Positions 9,898 through 19,619 of a DNA stretch of 30,794 nucleotides are shown piece after piece. The stretch's first letter is position 1. Every line of letters begins with the position of its first letter. The DNA comes from Coptodactyla brooksi (Eukaryota > Arthropoda > Insecta > Coleoptera > Scarabaeidae): assembly GCA_033557675.1 (NCBI GenBank), contig JAWQRM010000101.1, forward strand, positions 1-30,794. The letters run 5' to 3'. Below the pieces are notes generated by a model. It saw only the letters and a list, made by a program, of their open reading frames with translations. It made no database searches and was not told the DNA's origin. A program made the position numbers and the translations under genes.

Positions 9898-11140
9898 CGT
9901 AGTTTTGCAATTCGGTCAATGCGGAAATCAAGTAGGTCAAGCATTGTACGAAGTACTTTACGATGACATCCGAGGAGGTGCCAAGAATTCCAAAAAATCA
10001 AATGATTATAAAACGGAAGCACTTTACAAGTGGTTTAACGTTCGCAAGGATTTTTTGGAACCCAAAGCGGTGTTGGTGGATACGGAGGATAAAGTGACTC
10101 GCACCTTTAATAGGAGCAAGGAAATTAAATATAGGAATGTGGTATCGAAAGCATACGGGGGCTCTGCTAATAACTGGGCTTTCGGATATACCTCTCGCAG
10201 CGTACTCGTACAAGAAGAAACATTAGAACGATTGAGAAAAGAAATTGAGCGCTGCGATATTTTAGGATGTATCTTGAACATTTTAAGCCCTTCAGGAGGT
10301 ACAGGATCAGGTGTCGGAAGTAAAGTTATTGAGGCCGTACGCGAAGAGTACCCATCTAAATTTATTGCCAACGTTATCGTTCTGCCTTATAGGAAGGGGG
10401 ATGTTGTTACTCAAAATTATAATACATTACTGACTTTATCAAAATTATATGATGTAACAGACTCTTCTATAATATTTGAAAATGATAAAACCCACACTGT
10501 TTGCTCTAGATTATACCCAAATAAAGAAATAGACTTAAAACACTTAAACAATATAATTTCACAACAATTGGCTTCAGTTATGCAACCCGTTAGACAATTA
10601 TGTTTTTCTCATTTAATTTCAAATGCTTCTGCCCATCCCTCTTATAAATTTTTGCAAATCTCAACAGCCCCACATTTTAATAAAGAAAACATCAAATATG
10701 AACCGGTGCAAACCTGGTCTACGTTGCTTAGCCAAGTTGCTAGAGGTGCTAAAAATGATATAGTTGTTAGAAATACTCTGTGTAAAAAGATTCGATACAT
10801 TGCGAATATTTTGATTACAAGAGGAGTTTCCGGCCCACAAGATAAAGATATCAAAAGGTATTTGGAACCGTCTTCCTATGTTAATTGGGTACCAGAAAAT
10901 GCAAAATTAGTGCACTATTTACAAGAAAGAGAATTCGTGTATTATAACAGTTTTGCTTCATTATTGACGAATAATAATAACATCTGTAATAGTTTGAATT
11001 TTATCTTAGAAGATGCATGGAATCTCTTTGTGCATTCAGCGTACTTGCATCATTACACTAAATACGGTGTGACTGATGAATATTTTTTGGAGGCGTTTCA
11101 AAAGCTAGAAAATGTTTTAAATGACTATAGAGAACTGTGA
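9890..11140 (+). CDS. TUBD1: Delta-tubulin
   Basis: An intact 416-residue tubulin. It has GQCGNQ (residues 9-14, nucleotide-binding T1 region), NNWAFGY (94-100), the tubulin GTP-binding loop as SGGTGSG (135-141), QNYNTLLTLSKLYDVTDS (175-192) and FENDKTH (196-202). The C-terminus is AYLHHYTKYGVTDEYFL (384-400). These features follow delta-tubulin rather than alpha or beta: GQCGNQ-GQALYE, VLVDTEDKV, WAFGYTSRS, and an ending in a short leucine-rich helix without the acidic E-hook tail. Delta-tubulin works at centrioles and basal bodies, where it is needed for stable microtubule triplets. The human protein is somewhat longer (about 450 residues); the shortfall lies in the middle/intermediate domain. 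The whole coding region is one exon, unlike vertebrate TUBD1. No frameshift or stop is present, so it is under constraint or recently formed. Start chosen at the first in-frame ATG, which gives the canonical N-terminal strand. A poly(A) signal AATAAA follows at 11193. Confidence 0.95.
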   Translation: MSNVVLQFGQCGNQVGQALYEVLYDDIRGGAKNSKKSNDYKTEALYKWFNVRKDFLEPKAVLVDTEDKVTRTFNRSKEIKYRNVVSKAYGGSANNWAFGYTSRSVLVQEETLERLRKEIERCDILGCILNILSPSGGTGSGVGSKVIEAVREEYPSKFIANVIVLPYRKGDVVTQNYNTLLTLSKLYDVTDSSIIFENDKTHTVCSRLYPNKEIDLKHLNNIISQQLASVMQPVRQLCFSHLISNASAHPSYKFLQISTAPHFNKENIKYEPVQTWSTLLSQVARGAKNDIVVRNTLCKKIRYIANILITRGVSGPQDKDIKRYLEPSSYVNWVPENAKLVHYLQEREFVYYNSFASLLTNNNNICNSLNFILEDAWNLFVHSAYLHHYTKYGVTDEYFLEAFQKLENVLNDYREL

Positions 11141-11192
11141 ATTGCATCTAAAATGTGAATATACAGTATTTTATCATTATTTTTCTTTTTGT

Positions 11193-11198
11193 AATAAA
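11193..11198 (+). terminator. Poly(A) signal of delta-tubulin
   Basis: AATAAA lies 53 bases after the stop codon and is followed by a T-rich stretch (11208-11222), the usual layout of a cleavage/polyadenylation site. Confidence 0.7.
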
Positions 11199-11204
11199 TT
11201 GATT

Positions 11205-11590
11205 CTTATTTTTTTTTGTTTTAGTGTATTTATTCCAAGAACACTAACATTTCTCTAACTTGCCTCTTGGTACACTTCAAACTTTTGCATGTGGTTACTA
11301 ATCCCAGCTTTAACCTACACATTTACACACTATTTATTGGATTTATTATAAAGATATTATTTTACACTTATTCTACTTTTTGTCAGAATTGCTGATGAGA
11401 AACTTGTTTGTAGTTGACCAAAATGGTTTAAGTTTCTACAATTTGGCTTTGTTTTTTTTTGTATCTGATTCTAGATTATTAGTAAAATGCGAAGAGCTTA
11501 TTAATGCTTCATATATTCACATTTTAACAGGCATGGCCTGTTATTAAATCTATATCTAAAATAAGATCTGAATACCTAAAATATGACGTT
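11205..11590. other. Intergenic between convergent genes
   Basis: AT-rich sequence between the 3' end of delta-tubulin and the minus-strand 119-codon frame. I see no gene, transposon end or long repeat. Confidence 0.6.
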
Positions 11591-11596
11591 ACAATA

Positions 11597-11602
11597 TTTA
11601 TT
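11597..11602 (-). terminator. Poly(A) signal for the 119-codon minus-strand gene
   Basis: TTTATT on the + strand (AATAAA on the minus strand) lies 45-50 bases beyond the stop codon of the minus-strand frame, supporting a real transcript end. Confidence 0.5.
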
Positions 11603-11646
11603 CCCCAATATACAAAGTATTCATATTTGGCTGTATTCATATAGGA

Positions 11647-12006
11647 TTAAGTTTTTTTTTCCTTTTTGAAATGCATGTAAATTTGATACACAATATTTCC
11701 TGTCATGTTTTCACCTATGACAGCAAAGCTGTATTTGCTGTTAGGTGGTGAAAGGATGGTGGAAGTTTCTTTTCTGATTGGTTGCACATCATGTGGCTTT
11801 TCTTTAGTTAATTCTGAGGTTAATTCATACAAACTCCTTTCTGAAGTTAATTCATCAGCTACGTGAATAGTTAAATTCTCCAATTTATCTGTAAAAGACC
11901 TTTTCTTCTCTCGAATCTCTGACAGCGGAAGTAGATGCCAATTACTTCCACTATTTTGACCATCTATTAGATGGCAAAAATGGGTTTTCTTTGTGATCCT
12001 GGTCAT
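11647..12006 (-). CDS. Small hypothetical protein, 119 residues
   Basis: A complete minus-strand open frame, convergent with delta-tubulin. The start sits in a favourable context (CAAAATG), with an in-frame stop 12-14 bases upstream, so either this ATG is the true start or an upstream exon would have to splice in. The protein is hydrophilic, with no signal peptide or membrane segment. A mixed-charge central part (SEIREKKRSFTDKLENLTIH, residues 29-48) is followed by a Pro/Ser stretch and a C-terminal SKYSFAVIGENMTGNIVYQI with a lysine-rich end. It does not resemble the transposon proteins around it, and a poly(A) signal follows at the right distance. I do not recognise the family. It could be a small conserved gene or a chance frame. 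Confidence 0.45.
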   Translation of the reverse strand: MTRITKKTHFCHLIDGQNSGSNWHLLPLSEIREKKRSFTDKLENLTIHVADELTSERSLYELTSELTKEKPHDVQPIRKETSTILSPPNSKYSFAVIGENMTGNIVYQIYMHFKKEKKT

Positions 12007-13840
12007 TTTGAAATATCACCAACTTAATACATATTTGACAAATATTATCTCTCATCAAAGTCGCTTTTAGAACTGCAAAGAATTGAGGAGATAATTATTA
12101 TTCAGAAACTAGGGTACATAAAAATAAATGTAATGTAAAATAAATTATGCAGGACCACAGTAGGAAGTATGGAGAATGCAGCAAATTAATTTGTAGCCAT
12201 ACATTAGTTCCTCGCAGCAACTTATGCCAGCAATAATTATTGCTCAGAATAAATCCCCGTATATTGTATTCACTTTTCATAATGGCTTAACGGGATCGAT
12301 TGATGAAAATGCTCAGTCATCAGTGAAAATTATGCATGAATTAAGCATATCTATGCAATAACTTGCATAGTCATGTGCTGATGACTGTAGATATAGGAAC
12401 GGTCTTCAAACCAAAGCAGATGTTAAATTGAAACATATTACTTATTTCATAACAGTTCTTAATGACCTGCAGTTGGATAACATAAGTTATGCTGTACGTT
12501 TTCAAATCTATTATGTTACTTGGACTAGAAGTGTTTTCGATGTGTTCTCCTTTTATATGATTACAATAACTCTTTATTAAAAGAATAAATATAATAATAT
12601 TCACACAAACGAGTTACGTAATTAATATCGCTTAATGTTATGGTGATATTATATTAAACACTAGGTTAAATAAAGTAGAAAAATTATATATAAATATTAA
12701 ATCCTAAATATTGTTTCTTTGTAAATAAATTAAATAAAGTAAGAGCGATCCTAAGCATATTCTAATTATAATCAATTTGCAGACGTAGTTCAGCAAACGA
12801 GTTTTCAATGTACAAACATGTAAGAACAAAATAAGTATATGAATATTATTGGAAAAGTAATACAGTAGTTATGGTAAACAACCTTGTAATTAATAGTAAT
12901 TACAACAAAATCAATTATATTAGTTTATGTACAGTGAATTTGTTTATAAGCTCATATTTATAAAAGTAGCCAATTAGCATTTATAAATAAATGAGCGAAA
13001 ATATGTCGTTAATTATGCAATCCACTATACAGTGTTTGAGTGTACGGAGTTTGCGTTGTCTGTTGTGCAAAGTCATATGTATTAGAAAGAGATTACCTTA
13101 AATAAGTAATTCACGTAAATAATTATACTCTACTAATTTTAAAACTATACTAATTTAAAAAAAAAACGATAAAAACAAAACGTTTTATTCATAAAGAACT
13201 TAAATTTTGGTACTCTCTCATACTGGTTCAAACATTATTGTCATCTACAACATTATAAGTGTATTATATTCGGAAGTTTTAATTTCTAAGTTTTAAGTTT
13301 TATTTATAATTGTATGAGACTTTTTCAATCAGTTAAAGATATTTCTAGAAATAAATTGTATTCCAGAAATAAATAAGTCGACCAGGTTTAATTTTACAAC
13401 ATAAGAAAAATGTTCACAAACTTAATATTATTAAGACATATCGTTAGTTTAATTTACTTATAAGAAATTATAATATATGAAATAAATAATTATAGTTTCT
13501 TAAACTTTTTATGAGGGCTTTCCACTATAGTTCCCAAAATCATTTCAAGTTTAGTTGTCTATTAATTGCGTATGTGGTTAAGGCAATGACAAATTCTTCA
13601 AATTTAAATCAATATTTAAACTCAACTCTTCTTCATGTGCTGCGGTAGTATAACTTATTACTAAAACACTATTTATTAATAGACAGTAAAAATAAGGTAA
13701 GCAAGATATTTTTAGAAATTGGACGACATGTATAATTTTACATCTGCACATTTCAATCACCAGTGATGTACGTAGATTAAAATGTTCTGATATTACACAA
13801 TCATTCTAATAAAAAATTGAAGAAAATTACTATGGACAAT
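12007..13840. other. AT-rich intergenic region
   Basis: About 1.8 kb rich in TAAAT and ATTATA runs, without a convincing reading frame or transposase similarity. The only clear structure is the hairpin at 12314-12387. Confidence 0.6.
12314..12387. other. Compact 74-nt imperfect hairpin
   Basis: Stem segments: CAGTCATCAG (12314-12323) pairs with CTGATGACTG (12378-12387); ATTATGCA (12329-12336) with TGCATAGT (12364-12371, one G-T pair); ATT (12340-12342) with AAT (12357-12359); GCATA (12345-12349) with TATGC (12352-12356). This makes 26 pairs with small internal loops. The size resembles a microRNA precursor or a tiny palindromic element. Which strand would be transcribed is unknown, and no known microRNA is recognised. 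Confidence 0.6.
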
Positions 13841-13919
13841 CACCGAATCTGTTCCCAAATTCGATTATCATGAACAAATTATCATGATAAATTGGCTTTG
13901 CTGAATGGTCATTGGTCAG

Positions 13920-14440
13920 TAAGTGCTGAATAAATTTGGATATAATGTCGAAACTAATCCTCAATCACTCCTGTGCAGGCTTCCTGAAGAGGTAAGATTA
14001 AAAAAGCTTGTCAACTTCGATTGAATGTGAAGGTTTTGCTTACTGTTTTCTTCGATTTAAATACTATAGTATATATTCCATGAGTACTCACCACCAGCCC
14101 GTACCTATGACCTACCAGGCCATTTGCTTGAAGCAATCCAAAGAAAACGCTTGGATTTGTGGCGAAACAACTCAAGGCAATTGCTGTAATAATGTAATTG
14201 CTTACAATGCATTGCTTCTTGTGAACTTTTAACCACAAACAACGCTGTGATGAATTTATATCTCCATGTTTGCCAGCCATGGCCCCTTACGACTTCTTCC
14301 TATTCTAAAAGATGAAAAACCATGAACAACGTTTTGTCATCATTGAAGAGATAATCAGAATAGGTGAAGGATGTACGCCACTTGTGCCAAAGTGTATTAT
14401 ATCTTGTGGGAACTACTTTGAAGGGGGACAGAATTAATAT
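13920..14440 (+). pseudogene. Degraded mariner-type transposase relic
   Basis: On the + strand, broken frames give NVIAYNALLLVNF (about 14190), then MAPYDFFLF (about 14278, the expected APCDFFLF block near the third catalytic Asp) and KMKNHEQRFVIIEEI (about 14308). It ends near SCGNYFEG (about 14402), where mariner-like transposases end with a GDYFEGD-type motif. Everything upstream of about 14100 is uncertain. The relic would lie in the intron or 5' flank of the SANT-domain gene. Confidence 0.5.
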
Positions 14441-14621
14441 TGCTTAGTAAAGATTTTTTTGAGAAAGACAATAATTCTGGGTATTTTCTTATCAAACTTC
14501 GTACTTTGTGATTATGATTTCTTGAAATTTTGGCTAATGCTACTAAGTAGCATTTATTGAATGGGTTTTCATATATAATTTTCATTTACAGCTTCTTTTA
14601 ACATCTTCCATCTTTTTGCAG

Positions 14622-15314
14622 TGAATTGGACAAATGAAGAGAAGACTATCTTCCTACAAACTCTGAAAAAACATGGTGTCAATTTCGAACTTATATCCGA
14701 TGCTCTTCCCCACAAATCTATGCACGAAATTCGAGCTACGATAAGCTTGTATGAAAACTTGGCTTTACAGTCATTAGCAAGCGGATCTAAGAAAGATGGT
14801 GATGCACCACTTGACCAGTGGATAAAAGTTCTCAAACAACATTCCACTAGAAACAGCCACAATTTAATTTCCAGAATTCTGAAGTACATTGCGTTGTTTG
14901 AAAAAAGATGTGATCATCCAGTGAATTTAAAGTAATTTTACTAAACTTGTGTTTGAATTGTAAATGTAAGTGAACTTATTTTTTAGAGATTGCTATATGG
15001 TTTTGTCAGATTTAACAAGCGGTAAACCCTCTAAAGAAATGGATGTTGATACAACTTACTTCCTGAATCAGTGTTTTTCTGCATTAGCAAGGGAAGTTAG
15101 GAAAGAAAATGTAGATGATAAAATAAAGTTTTTGGAAGAGTTAAAGTTACCCCAAGTAAATAAAACTTATCAGAGAAAGGTAAGATTAATGAAAATTGTT
15201 TTTAATGATGAATTAGTTTGGTTTGTTTTTCTTTTTTAGAATACCAAAAGTGATCATCTCCTAGACCATGATATTAATGTATGTAAGGTACCATCAGACT
15301 TATTAAAAAAATAG
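14622..15314 (+). CDS. SANT/Myb-like domain protein, 3' three exons
   Basis: Three exons with consensus splice sites and matching phases. Exon 14622-14931 has acceptor TTTTTGCAG. Exon 14987-15179 runs from acceptor TTATTTTTTAG to donor AAAG|GTAAGA. Exon 15240-15314 has acceptor CTTTTTTAG and ends in TAG. Joined, they encode 192 residues (578 bases plus one base supplied by an upstream exon, phase 1). The start is therefore either A|TG split by the first intron (protein begins MNWTNEEKTIFL) or lies further upstream. Residues 1-50 look like a SANT/Myb helix-turn-helix: W3 and acidic EE, LKKHGVNFELISDALP, then a third helix MHEIRATISLYENL. The remainder is helical with conserved-looking blocks (RILKYIALFEKR, YMVLSDLTSGKP, LARE) and a basic end. 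A chromatin or transcription role is inferred from the fold only, and I cannot name the family. AATAAA occurs at 15552. Confidence 0.75.
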
Positions 15315-16385
15315 TGTGATGAAATAATCATGATTTCAAAATCAATTGGACGACAACATCAATGACAAATGCCACTACCTTTTATCAAGATTGTAGATTC
15401 GTTTGTGTGTCCACTATCTTTTTGTTTGTGTTCACTAACTTTTACTCATGTATTTACATTAAGGATTATAAGGCCTGTGCCTTATACTTGAAATACAAAT
15501 GATTATTTTCCAAGGTGTCATGAAGAAATTGATTAGCAGAAGCCAATAAGAAATAAAATTTTGACTTCGGCAGGCAATGACTTCAGGAAAGATAAATTAA
15601 TACATTAATATTTCGTTATTTTTTAATAACAATTATATATTTCTTAATTCTATTAAATTCGATATTAAGGTACATAGACCTAGTTACTTTTTTATTTATT
15701 CAATTAATTAAGTTACAGCCATAAACGAAAGCAGTATAAATGTCGAACAAAAAAATCAGTTTTAATATTAAGAACCAAGAATGACATAATAACGAGTAAT
15801 AAAAGAGTTTGGAACCTTTGACAATTGTCATCACTACACTAAAATTAATACCTCATTAGGAGCAATAGATGGCTAGATACTAACTAACTTACGATGCTAG
15901 TTATTCCAAAAAGGCAATACATAATCGCTTCTTAATCGCTTTCCAACAACCAACTCCAAGACAATTAAGTGTTTCCATACCTTCCCACCACCCTTTCCTT
16001 ACATAATTCGTACTTGCTTACAGTGTTCCACACCTATTTCGGTGTGGAACACTGTGTTCCAAAAATCGGTGATTTTTTTTATACTTGAGTACCACCTGAA
16101 AACTTTCTACCATAATCAGCAATATGTCACAGCCCTGGCATACCACTAAAAAGTCGTTTATATGTAATTGTGAGTAGCAAATGGCAAATAAAATTTCTGA
16201 ACACTAAGATGTCTTTATTAGTACGCTTAATGAGAAATTTGCTTTTACTTCTGCTTATTTCTTATTGAACTCTTCTGCATATTATCTCAAATGGTCTTGT
16301 GTAGCACCAGTTGGGAGTCACCGCAATAAACCATTGTTAATTGCATTTGAAAGGAACTAAATAAACTGGAATTTCCAACTCAAGC
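15315..16385. other. 3' UTR and AT-rich intergenic region
   Basis: The first part, to about 15560 with AATAAA at 15552-15557, is the likely 3' UTR of the SANT-domain gene. The rest has no convincing frame. A perfect 15-bp palindrome lies at 16020-16055. Confidence 0.5.
16020..16055. repeat. 15-bp perfect palindrome with 6-nt loop
   Basis: ACAGTGTTCCACACC (16020-16034) and its exact reverse complement (16041-16055) flank TATTTC. No further transposon-end symmetry extends outward. Confidence 0.95.
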
Positions 16386-16389
16386 ATAT

Positions 16390-16610
16390 ATTAGTTGGTA
16401 CAATGTTTATCATGTCGAATTATTTCTCCATCTCCGTCAATACATGCTCTTCGCACTCTCTTCATCAAATCGTTTTTGCATGTGGCAGTGGGACATGCTG
16501 TTTTAAGTGCTTCCAAATAAAATCTAATAACATCAAGCCTGGTGACTGGTATGGTCTGTCATTCACGACGCACATTCATAAAATGTTTTCCTTGGTGTTT
16601 TGGAACAGTT
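16390..16610 (-). pseudogene. Possible Tc1/mariner-superfamily transposase relic
   Basis: The minus strand reads VNDRPYQSPGLMLLDFIWKH (about 16565-16505), resembling the SPDLTPLDFFLWGHLK block that carries the third catalytic Asp in several insect Tc1-like transposases. The following sequence has two adjacent stops and then EEHVLTEMEK-FDMINI. The match is short and decayed, so this is tentative. Confidence 0.35.
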
Positions 16611-16639
16611 TGTGCACTTGAATTAATAAAAATGGTTAA

Positions 16640-17170
16640 AGAAGAAACATGTTGTTCATCTCACTGTTTGAGAAATTATATTTCTTAAAAAGTGAGAAGC
16701 TTAGATTTAAAAAGGCACTTTTGCAGAGAATATTTTTCTCTGCAAATCTTTTTAATATGTTTTTCAAATTGAATTAACATTTCGACCTAATATACATGAT
16801 TCCTTTGTATTGCATTATTTCTTATAATCTCTACGATTTGTTGTTGAATTATAATATAGCGATATCTTAAAAGTATGGGAATTCGTTACTATTCTAACAG
16901 GGCCAGTCACTGCCCTTACTCCATTCATTGCAATTGAAAAGTATCTTAAAAAGTAGCTTTAGTCTTTTCTTTAAAAGAAAGAGAATGTCCAAAAACCACA
17001 CAAGTGAAAAGAAGCAATTGAACTGTGTCATGTATGTCTATCCATTCACAATATGTAGGTAATACTATGAGCATAGTGATATTAACACATTATATGTACA
17101 AGATCTGCTGGTGACAAAGCAGATTTGAATGGATCAGCCAAACAGATGAAACTTTACTAGTGGAATCTAA
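16640..17170. other. Intergenic, nothing recognised
   Basis: AT-rich sequence without a supported gene or repeat. It may include 5' parts of the following LINE fragment. Confidence 0.5.
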
Positions 17171-17179
17171 AAATCGGGG

Positions 17180-17680
17180 TCAAACATTTTCTCGAAAACC
17201 TCTCAATTTCAGAGAAGATAAATCACTCACTATGGAAGGTTACATATAAATTAAAATATAATTCGAACCAGAGGTGGTGGTTGGGCCAGAAACGACGTGG
17301 ATAAAACTCAAGTTTTTGTCGAAAATCTTGGACATGTTTCAGCCCCTTCCGAGATGGTACCTACTGAAGAAGAAAAATTTATATGGAATTTTATTGACTA
17401 CTTCCTTTTGTCTTGGAAGGTGGCGCAAATAATCCTAATACAGAAACCTGGTAAGAACTTGACGGAGGTCTCTTCTTATAGGCCAATAAGTTTATTACCT
17501 TTACACTTGAAGGATTTTGAGAAGCTACTGTAGGGGAGAATGAGGCTTATTATCGAAGAAAGAAATTTAATAACTGAATATTAATTTGGATTCCAACAAC
17601 ACTCGACTGTTGAACAGGTGAGTTATAAGTATGAATCCTGCCTCTCTATTGAAATAAGAAGAGAACTAAGAGAAGGTGCT
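17180..17680 (+). pseudogene. Jockey-like LINE reverse-transcriptase fragment
   Basis: The segment reads ISEKINHSLWKVTYKLK (about 17205), GGGWARNDVDKTQVFVENLG (about 17273), then WKVAQIILIQKPGKN (about 17415) and VSSYRPISLLPLHLKDFEKL (about 17468), the conserved RT motif 1 of jockey-type elements. IIEERNLITEY and FGFQQHSTVEQV follow. Stops separate the blocks, and an internal deletion removes the region between the finger domain and motif 1. It ends near 17680. Its relation to the jockey-like fossil at 1975-3490 is possible but untested. Confidence 0.8.
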
Positions 17681-17689
17681 AACTAACTA

Positions 17690-17727
17690 AAAGGTGCTTA
17701 CGGTTTGTTAGAACCGTAAGCACCTTT
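17690..17727. repeat. 16-bp perfect palindrome with 6-nt loop
   Basis: AAAGGTGCTTACGGTT (17690-17705) is matched exactly by its reverse complement at 17712-17727 around TGTTAG. A partial direct copy of the arm (AGAAGGTGCTAA) lies 20 bases upstream. The palindrome sits at the right-hand limit of the LINE fragment. Confidence 0.95.
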
Positions 17728-17729
17728 GC

Positions 17730-18120
17730 ATTGTTCTTCGATAACAAAATAAATGTGTTTATTAATAAAGTTTATTCTTTTCAAAAAGTAAACCCGTGAG
17801 TGTGAAAGTAAACTGGTACAGCGGGGAGCAAGAATAATTAAGAACCACCTTGAAAATAAGCATTAGTGTTTGGCGGTTTTCTTGGATGCATTTTGAGCCT
17901 TTGATAGGGTGTAACACGCGGGACTAAAATATAAAATGAAGGATAATGTACTGTCATCTCTTTAGCAGAATTCTAATTTCGTATTAGAAGCAAAGCACTC
18001 CGAAACCAATAACTAGGTCAGGTATAGCCATGCAGGAAAGAGGTACACTTAACCGACATGGCGATGAATAAAGCCAAAAATAAGTACTTGATCAATAAGA
18101 AACATAATGATAATGGTGCT
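17730..18120. other. Intergenic between LINE fragments
   Basis: No supported frame or repeat. It could contain 5' untranslated sequence of the next LINE. Confidence 0.45.
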
Positions 18121-18129
18121 GGCAATAGT

Positions 18130-19080
18130 GGAGTAGACAGAATCAACTGCAAGTTAGAAATACACACTTGGAATGTTTGTGGGATGGCAGTGAAATAAAT
18201 GGAATTGGAGAGTAAGTTTTTAAGGTCAGGTGTAGATATTTGAGCAACTCCTGAAAAGAAAAGCGAAAATGCCATTTGCTGTCTAGAAGGAAAGGAAACT
18301 GTTTATAACATGAACACTGGGCAGTGGAGTGTGATACAGAGAGGCAGATGAGAGTAAGCACGCAATATCTTGCGTAGTCAAGTCTCATATGCAAAGAATT
18401 ACAGGAAACTCCTTTGAACACAAAGCTGTTCATCAGTACACAGGATGGGAAAAAGTAAGGAGTAGAAATCAATAGTTGATTACACGGTGGTTAAAGCGAG
18501 TGAATTGGGTGCGTTGAAGGATATTAGAGTGAAGCATGATCCTGAAATAAGCAGTGACCATTCCTTTTTTGTGGCCACATTCAAAAAGTTAGGAAGATGT
18601 ACAATAGTGTAACAGTTGGAAGTAAAGAGAAGAGAAGAACAATTTTCGATATTCGGAAGTTATAGATCACAAAATAACGAAAGAAATATCAATATAATAT
18701 GTGAAAAGTAGAACTATATAAAGAAGAACTAGAATTAGGCGAAGTAGAGTTAAACTGGAGGAGTTCAGAAAGAAGATGGAAACAGACTACAAATGAATAC
18801 AAAATTTCTACAGGATTTTAAAAAAATATATAAGGGGTGCTGGGAGGGAAACTACAAGTTGTATAAGGGATAAAGAAAGGCATTTCAAGACCAATGAAGA
18901 TGAAATATTAGAAACATGGATCTAGTAACATCTAGAAAAGCGTTTGTGGCTTTTGCATCCGCTAAATGCAACTTGGAGGAGTAGGACTATGTGAGAAGAC
19001 TGTGGAGTGACAGTTATCATACCCGTTTTCAAGAAACAGGGAGGCATGGAGGGTTCCCTCCATCACTTCAAATACAAACA
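18130..19080 (+). pseudogene. LINE fragment: APE endonuclease to RT entry
   Basis: Decayed frames begin with LEIHTWNVCGMAV (about 18155, the N-terminal TWNVRG block of an APE-like endonuclease). They continue through LIDYTVVKASELGALKDIRV-type sequence (about 18478-18532, first part frameshifted) and EISSDHSFFVATFKK (about 18545-18590, the catalytic SDH block). A linker has GAGRETTSCIRDKERHF (about 18838), then DCGVTVIIPVFKKQGG (about 19000), the start of the RT fingers. The RT core is missing. It is a different copy from the jockey-like fragment just upstream. Confidence 0.7.
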
Positions 19081-19189
19081 GACCGGCAAGTCCAACACCA
19101 TGTTTCCCAAGAGCGCAATCGTAATTAATTGCAATTGAAAATCAAATTACATTAAGCTAAATCAAATCAAATTAAATTGGATCCACTCA

Positions 19190-19611
19190 ATGGAAGAAAA
19201 GTCCAAAACAACTCAGACTGATTCACCAATATCAAACACAATCCAAGCTATGTTCAGTTGTGAAAACGTTCAGAAAATATTATGTTCCACAGCGTACTGC
19301 ATGCTATCATATTACATGCAGTACGCATGCAATATAATAGGAAAAGTGAAAATTGTCAGAGCAGCATTTGTTGAAATTGAATGCTGTTGGAAATAAGACT
19401 GAGAAGGTATGCACTAGGCGAAATAGAGAATAACCAACAACGCTTTAGAGCAGCGTTACGCATGCAGGATTTGATTTTCTGTTTGGGACAACAGTTGGCT
19501 ATGACAGTAGAAAATAGCAGGGAACTATGTGTGCGTTTTGCGGATTTGCAGGTTTTTGATAGTACATCTAGAGACAAGATATGGCAAATACTGCACAAAA
19601 GGGCACTTTAG
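19190..19611 (+). other. Unassigned overlapping open frames
   Basis: Frames at 19190-19396 (68 codons) and 19381-19611 (76 codons) overlap by 16 bases in different phases. They could be one frame broken by an indel. The second reads ENNQQRFRAALRMQDLIFCL and then VRFADLQVFDSTSRDKIWQI, which has protein-like composition, but no family is recognised. A 12-bp palindrome (19292-19326) lies inside the first. Confidence 0.25.
19292..19326. repeat. 12-bp perfect inverted repeat
   Basis: GCGTACTGCATG (19292-19303) and its exact reverse complement (19315-19326) flank an 11-nt centre. Confidence 0.9.
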
Positions 19612-19619
19612 TCCATGTA

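Noticed and set aside
9998..10371. Minus-strand frames of 71 and 115 codons
   Set aside because: They lie opposite the intact delta-tubulin coding sequence and have no independent support.
16020..16055. Palindrome considered as a transcription terminator
   Set aside because: Rho-independent hairpin terminators are bacterial; the setting is a eukaryotic genome with introns.
18018..18472. Minus-strand frames of 85 and 109 codons
   Set aside because: Antisense to the LINE endonuclease fragment, which explains the region better.
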